Positions 59,105 through 64,000 of a stretch of 64,000 bases of DNA are shown here, piece after piece. The translations under genes and the position numbers were made by a program. Each line of letters opens with the position of its first letter. Position 1 is the first letter of the stretch. The notes beneath the pieces are model-generated. The model made no database searches. It worked only from the letters and a program-made list of their open reading frames with translations, and had not been told where the DNA came from. Origin of the DNA: Branchiostoma belcheri (lineage: Eukaryota; Chordata; Leptocardii; Amphioxiformes; Branchiostomatidae). The stretch is from contig NW_017802379.1 of assembly GCF_001625305.1 (NCBI RefSeq), positions 9,784,904 through 9,848,903 of the forward strand, read 5' to 3'.

Positions 59105-59480
59105 GCCCACACCAATTTAATTTGTTGGTTCTCGGATTTTTTCAGAAAAAATATGAAGCAACAGGGCGAAAAAAATAAATAAATAAAAACAGGTCTAGGC
59201 ATCCTCTTATAGCCCCAAATGCGATGACAGGAGCCAGGAAGTCAACTAAAACGGCTGGGTTAATCTTGACAATGAATTAACAATGAATTTTGAGATTTTA
59301 ATCAAACCACTGCATTGATAGATGGAAGAACTATAACAACTAGGCAGAAAAGAACTTTCCTCAACTGTTGGGGGCAAAATATGAGCATATTTGAGTTGAT
59401 TCAGAACCAGAATTTCTTTTTTTTTTAGAAAAAAAATAAAGAGGTGAATCCAAGAACCAACAACTGAAATTGGTGTGGCC
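59105..59480. mobile_element. Harbinger-type MITE, family 1
   Basis: TAA on both flanks (59102-59104, 59481-59483). The ends are GCCCACACCAATTTAATTTG and an imperfect inverse. Confidence 0.74.
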
Positions 59481-60029
59481 TAACAGTTCTTGTCTAGACA
59501 CATTTTGTTTATGTCTCTGGAGCCTTCAATTTTGGCATGTTACCCACAATGCACCATGCTGCACATGCACAGTGCAAACCCCTTGAACCAGCTTATATCA
59601 AGCCATAACTTCAAATGTACCAGGCTTTAGTTAGAGTTAGTGTAGGTACTAAAGGGCTTGTGTGAATGTATTTTGCTGAGACAGCTTGAAGAGTTATCCT
59701 ATTGTGATGCCATTTTTTGTAAGAAAAGTCATTGCATTGAAGACACATACATCTAGAGATGTTCATCAATAGAAGAATGTCCTGCCAAGAAATAGATAAT
59801 AGAATTTGTATATTTTGCATTTATGTTAATAGATACGTTTTGCATTTTACATTTGTGGCATGCCAACATGGAATGTATATGTATTTCGTTTGGTGTTTCT
59901 TTTGCATTTGTCAGTTTGGTGTAATATAGTTTATCATGGGAACAACACTAGTACTTTGTGGTTTGATCCGACATACATGTATTGTAATTCATCATTGTAC
60001 ATGTAAATTATTAGATGAACAAATCCAAA

Positions 60030-60290
60030 CATGCAAAAGTAAATGCATCATGTTTACCTTCACATAGTGTAGCCTAACAAACTACTGCACTTAAACACAT
60101 ACATATACATGGTGACCAGCCCCTTCAATTTTGTGTTGCTGCATAATGTAACCAAAACCACAGGGTGTCTGCTACAGCACCAGTTACCATGGTGACAGAC
60201 ATCTGGGCTAGGTCATTGAAGTTATGTGTTTGGAGAAGAAGAAAAAACAGAGCAAAAACAATATGTTTTCCTTCTTCAAAGGTAAACATA
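60030..60290. repeat. Interspersed repeat (same family as 9183-9375)
   Basis: ATGTTTACCTTCACATAGTG and ACCATGGTGACAGACATCTG. More diverged than the other copies. Confidence 0.5.
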
Positions 60291-60299
60291 AAAAGAGCG

Positions 60300-61250
60300 G
60301 ACGAAAACATCATCATTGAAAATGTGGAAAATTGCCTGTAAACATTTTTTAACCCAAAAAGGGTTTGTAAACTTTGTGCACACATGCTTGCATTATTGTA
60401 GTTACTATTGCCCCAATAGTTACCTAAACTGCCCTCTCTGCTTCCTTGTAACTTCAGATCTAGAACAGAGGTTTTGTATGCTCTGCAGCCTAGGCAATTA
60501 CCAAAATATAGCCAAAATAGAGCAAACAAGAGCTTTCAATGATTTTTGTAGCTTAGTGTGACAGAAACAAGGAAAAATGAAGTGGCTAATTTTTTTCTCA
60601 GTTTTAAGCATGTTTTTTAATTCCTTATTTTTTATTTCAGGGTATTAGTTCAAATTAATGATTATTGTACCAGTGGTGCTTTGTATGCTTATGTTATGTT
60701 GGTATGTATTTGTACATATACAGTTGGTTCATTGTGTTTATTAATCAATTTTTTCTTTTCTTGGCATGTTAGCGTAATTTATACTAGGATAGCTTAATCA
60801 AGAAATGTCAGAAGTTTTTGTTAACTAGTCCTTGCAAAAAGATTGTAATAATTGCTTGCCCATTTTCAAGCAAGACAAAAGAAAACATAGGATCAGTCAT
60901 GTCTGTGATCTGACCGTCATTTCAGATTTTACCATGCAGGTGGAAAGACAAAATTGTATACTGTTACTGTACAACCATGACCATATTCACAAATAGACCA
61001 ACCCTGACTGACTGTCCATCTCAATTAGTAGGTCAACCAATGAGAAGCCAGCAAGTAGTGGTTCAACCAATGAGAGCATGGCTGCATTGATGGGTCTTCA
61101 GGATTGGTCTATTCATCATCATGATGTTATACATACCTTTTGTTCCATAAACTGCTTCTATCTGATGACATCTTTTGCAAATTTTCCTCCATTTACACGA
61201 ATTTCCTGCAACCACTAGAATTTTTATCCAGCAGTGGAAGGGTTAAACTT
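60300..61250. other. Intergenic sequence, nothing recognised
   Basis: A short direct repeat (AGTAGGTCAACCAATGAGA / AGTGGTTCAACCAATGAGA) at about 61026 and 61055. Otherwise no feature. Confidence 0.35.
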
Positions 61251-61256
61251 TTTGTG

Positions 61257-61375
61257 TATAACTCATAGCCTGGGTACCATCCGGATTTTCGCTCCGCAAC
61301 GCTTGAAAAAATCATGATTTTTTTCGAGCGTTGCGTAACGAAAATCCAGATGGTACCCAGGCTATATAACTCATA
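61257..61375. mobile_element. Short fold-back element with 11-bp target duplication
   Basis: The arms GCCTGGGTACCATCCGGATT and inverse form a hairpin of about 45 bp. The direct repeat TATAACTCATA flanks it at 61257-61267 and 61365-61375. Belongs with the elements at 3092 and 12990. Confidence 0.75.
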
Positions 61376-61734
61376 CTTGAGAGAGCGAAATGTACATGTA
61401 TTCTATGATGTTACGACAAAATGTATTAGGTTAAAACTTTCAATACCTGACACAAATGGTGACAAAAAAAGTGTACTGCTGTGCTATTGTATCATCTTTG
61501 CCTGTCCAGGTTAGGGGAACATTCCAGTGGCTAGGGGACAGTTAGTAATCTAGTCCAGTGTTAGAGACTTGAAACAAAGCAATGTATAGAACAATCCAGC
61601 AAAGATAATATTAATAAACCAGTTCACAGGTGGAACTTCTCTTGTACAGTGTGATGTGTTATAATATGCCATGTATGTGACGTCACATAATGTGACGTAT
61701 TACTAATAATGCAGGGGTAGTATAATACATCTAA

Positions 61735-62130
61735 GGCCATGTTGATTTGATTATATGGATGACATCCTCCGGGAGCCCCAAAACTGATGCGCGCGTGCGA
61801 ATAAAAAAAAAGTTTTGCAAAAAAAAAGTTACTTTTCATTATGAAATCTACGTGGTCATGGGGGTTGAGCAAATGGCACAGAATATTGTTTGGCGAATAA
61901 TCTAGTCTTCAAGTTCATTTCTATACAATTTCGTCCTTTTTCGTTTGATTTTGGCATTCTACGACATTGGTATAGTTTTTATTAATTTTTTTTGTAACTT
62001 ATGGTATATTTCTACTCATTTTGCAACTGTTTTGTACGATTTACAGTATGGTTGAAAACTTTTTTTTTTGGAAACGGCCGAAAATTCATGCGCGCGCGGA
62101 TGTCATCCATATAATCAAATCAACATGGCC
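61735..62130. mobile_element. Harbinger-type MITE, family 3 (complete)
   Basis: GGCCATGTTGATTTGATTAT and its perfect inverse, TAA on both flanks. Contains CG-rich words GCGCGCG next to both ends. Confidence 0.8.
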
Positions 62131-62133
62131 TAA

Positions 62134-62460
62134 TTGCAAAAAAAAAAACATCTCCGACGTTCAATGGCTTATTTTTCAAGCGAAATGTGTTTGTATATGT
62201 ACAACATCCTAATTAAGAAATTACACATGGTGCGTAGATTTGACTTCGACTCATTCTCCCACTCCAAAAAAAGTACCCCGTGGCAGTACGACTAAAATTG
62301 CTCTGCTGTCGAATCTGCTTTGACTTTGACGCAACCAAAAATATAGCGACATATGGCAGTTATCTCTACATTTTAATGTGTCGTTTTTTGCCGAAATGCT
62401 TCAATCCCCGATTGTCTGACAAATTTCAAACTTTGAGTGCAAATTTGTAAAAACTGTTAC
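62134..62460. other. Intergenic sequence upstream of the promoter-like block
   Basis: No gene or repeat that I can support. Confidence 0.35.
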
Positions 62461-62477
62461 CGCCATAGATTATAAAA

Positions 62478-62650
62478 ATTGACCAATGAGCTCCAAGTAG
62501 CGACTTTGTGACGTAATGTCTTTTAAGGTACGTCATAAAACAAAAAGACGCGGGTGACGTCATCAGCTCTTGTTTCGCTCGGAGCGCATTCCGTTCGTAA
62601 CTTTTGATAGCGACGGACCGTCTTTCCGTTTTTGGAGACAGGTGGGTTCA
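62478..62650 (+). promoter_or_regulatory. Promoter-like block with CCAAT box, three CRE-like sites and a 5' splice donor
   Basis: GACCAATGAG (62481-62490) is followed by TGACGTAA (62509), TACGTCAT (62529) and a perfect CRE palindrome TGACGTCA (62555-62562), then a CG-rich stretch and GAGACAG|GTGGGT with the donor GT at 62642. This order suggests a core promoter and short non-coding first exon of a plus-strand gene lying right of the window. Confidence 0.5.
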
Positions 62651-63084
62651 TTTTTTTTATTCTTAGTGCATTGTTACAGGTAGAAATCGGTCAAGGCCAT
62701 GATATTTCTCTATCGCACATAGGCTGCGTAATATTTTAAGCCAGTAAGGTTGGATAAATTTCATTGTAAGCTCGCAATTCTATCAGAAATGGTTTCTGAC
62801 ACTTTTTAGTACGCATTTGCTGCTACCTTCAACTTTAAGCTTATTAATTCGTCTATACCCTGGAGCAAACAGAAACAGTGCAAGACTGTACCATATATAC
62901 AAGGCCGTCTTAAATCATCATGATGCCCATGCAAGAACTGCCCTGTTTCAAAATTATTGATCAGTTTAGTTGACAAATAAAGTAAAAGGGTAAATTTGAC
63001 AGTTGAAAGAGAGTGCAAAAACTCCGCGGTGTGACCAAGCGTGTTCTAGAACTGTGCCGAACGTTTGGAAGCTTCAGCGGCGTG

Positions 63085-63455
63085 GTTCGTAATAGACCGT
63101 TATCAATGGTTACATTCTAGAACAACTTTCGTTGAAGAGATTCACTTGCCACGTATACTGTAATTCCTGATTTTTTCACTGCACTGTTATATTCACTGTT
63201 TTCACTGTCTCTCCTGTATCGTGAACTTATCATTACAGCTAATGAGTAATTCCTGGACTTTCTTTTTACTGCACCTGTCGCCACTGTGAATATTTAGTTC
63301 TAGATCTGTGAACATGTCCGTTTTTCTCAGACTGTGAACTTTTGCTACTGTGAACATAAAGTGAATTACAGTAGTTATATCTATACGTGGCAAGTGAATC
63401 TCTTCAACGAAAGTTGTTCTAGAATGTAACCATTGATAACGGTCTCGAACCACCG
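63085..63455. mobile_element. Long inverted-repeat element with about 70-bp arms
   Basis: GACCGTTATCAATGGTTACA, TTCTAGAACAACTTTCGTTG and TCACTTGCCACGTATA occur at the left and in inverse at 63375-63450. The middle has repeated CACTGT(T/G)...GTGAA words. No coding sequence. Confidence 0.72.
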
Positions 63456-63896
63456 CTAGTTACTAGAGAGAGTTACAAAAGAGTACAGGTCCTTATCAGT
63501 GCGAGTGGTTTAAACCTTACAGTCCGGTTTTACGCAGCTTGTACTTACATGTACAAAACTGGTATGTTACGCCTAAAGGAGATTTACTGGTTATGCCAAA
63601 CAAACTAAAGTCAGCTATGACAATGCAGCTGAGGATCACATTTGAAAAACTAAAGGAAAGCTGCATTCAACAATTGATCAATATTTGTGTCCGAATTCTA
63701 AGAAATTACAGGGAACAAGATGTGCTTTGTATTATCGTATTCAACTTTACTTAGGGACAACATATAACTTTCAAAGCATAACATACTACATGTGTAAGCG
63801 TAGAAGGTCTGGGAAAAGGCAAAAGAAAGTTGCAGAAAAAGTTGACTGAAAGTACATGTAGTAGTAAAACACTAACACACATAGGCCCCCACATGC

Positions 63897-63999
<103 letters not shown>

Positions 64000-64000
64000 T

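Overview
The window looks like a cephalochordate (lancelet/Branchiostoma-type) draft genome. Two conserved animal genes with GT-AG introns are present, the introns are packed with short inverted-repeat transposons, and there is a tandem family of leucine-rich-repeat (LRR) receptors. The species is inferred from style and protein similarity, not proven. Two runs of 20 N mark assembly joins.

Layout: (1) about 3.68-14.13 kb, minus strand: an NFATC2IP (NIP45) homologue with 8 coding exons and 402 codons, carrying two C-terminal SUMO-like domains. (2) 14.13-14.20 kb: a 69-bp head-to-head interval, a compact bidirectional promoter with ETS-like, TCTCGCGAG-like and YY1-like words. (3) 14.20-56.99 kb, plus strand: a full-length ANKFY1 (Rabankyrin-5) homologue with 23 coding exons and 1,170 codons: coiled coil, BTB, about 20 ankyrin repeats, FYVE zinc finger. 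(4) Inside ANKFY1 intron 15 (30.0-41.6 kb), antisense: three tandem paralogous LRR single-pass receptor genes with two exons each. Their cytoplasmic tails consist of 39-residue and 15-residue tyrosine repeats. (5) Inside ANKFY1 intron 16 (41.8-50.7 kb), antisense: a signal-peptide-bearing, extremely Gln-rich repeat protein of four exons. (6) 57-64 kb: intergenic DNA with a 150-bp tandem repeat, transposon copies, and a CRE/CCAAT promoter-like block with a splice donor at 62.5-62.64 kb that may belong to a gene beyond the right edge.

Exon boundaries were assigned by hand from splice signals and phase. ANKFY1 sums to 3,513 nt and NFATC2IP to 1,209 nt, both multiples of three with no internal stop. 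The LRR genes and the Gln-rich gene carry a few single-base indels that break the frame. They are either draft-assembly errors or early decay.

ANKFY1 is expected to act on early endosomes (PI3P binding by FYVE, Rab5/EHD-linked trafficking), and NFATC2IP in SUMO pathway regulation. The LRR receptors are candidate surface signalling receptors: signal peptide, LRRs, glycosylated stalk, one membrane segment, and ITIM-like tyrosine motifs. The strongest novelty candidates are this receptor cluster, whose stalk and tail repeat counts change in opposite directions between paralogues, the secreted Gln-rich protein, and the crowding of short transposons within about 35 nt of exon edges.
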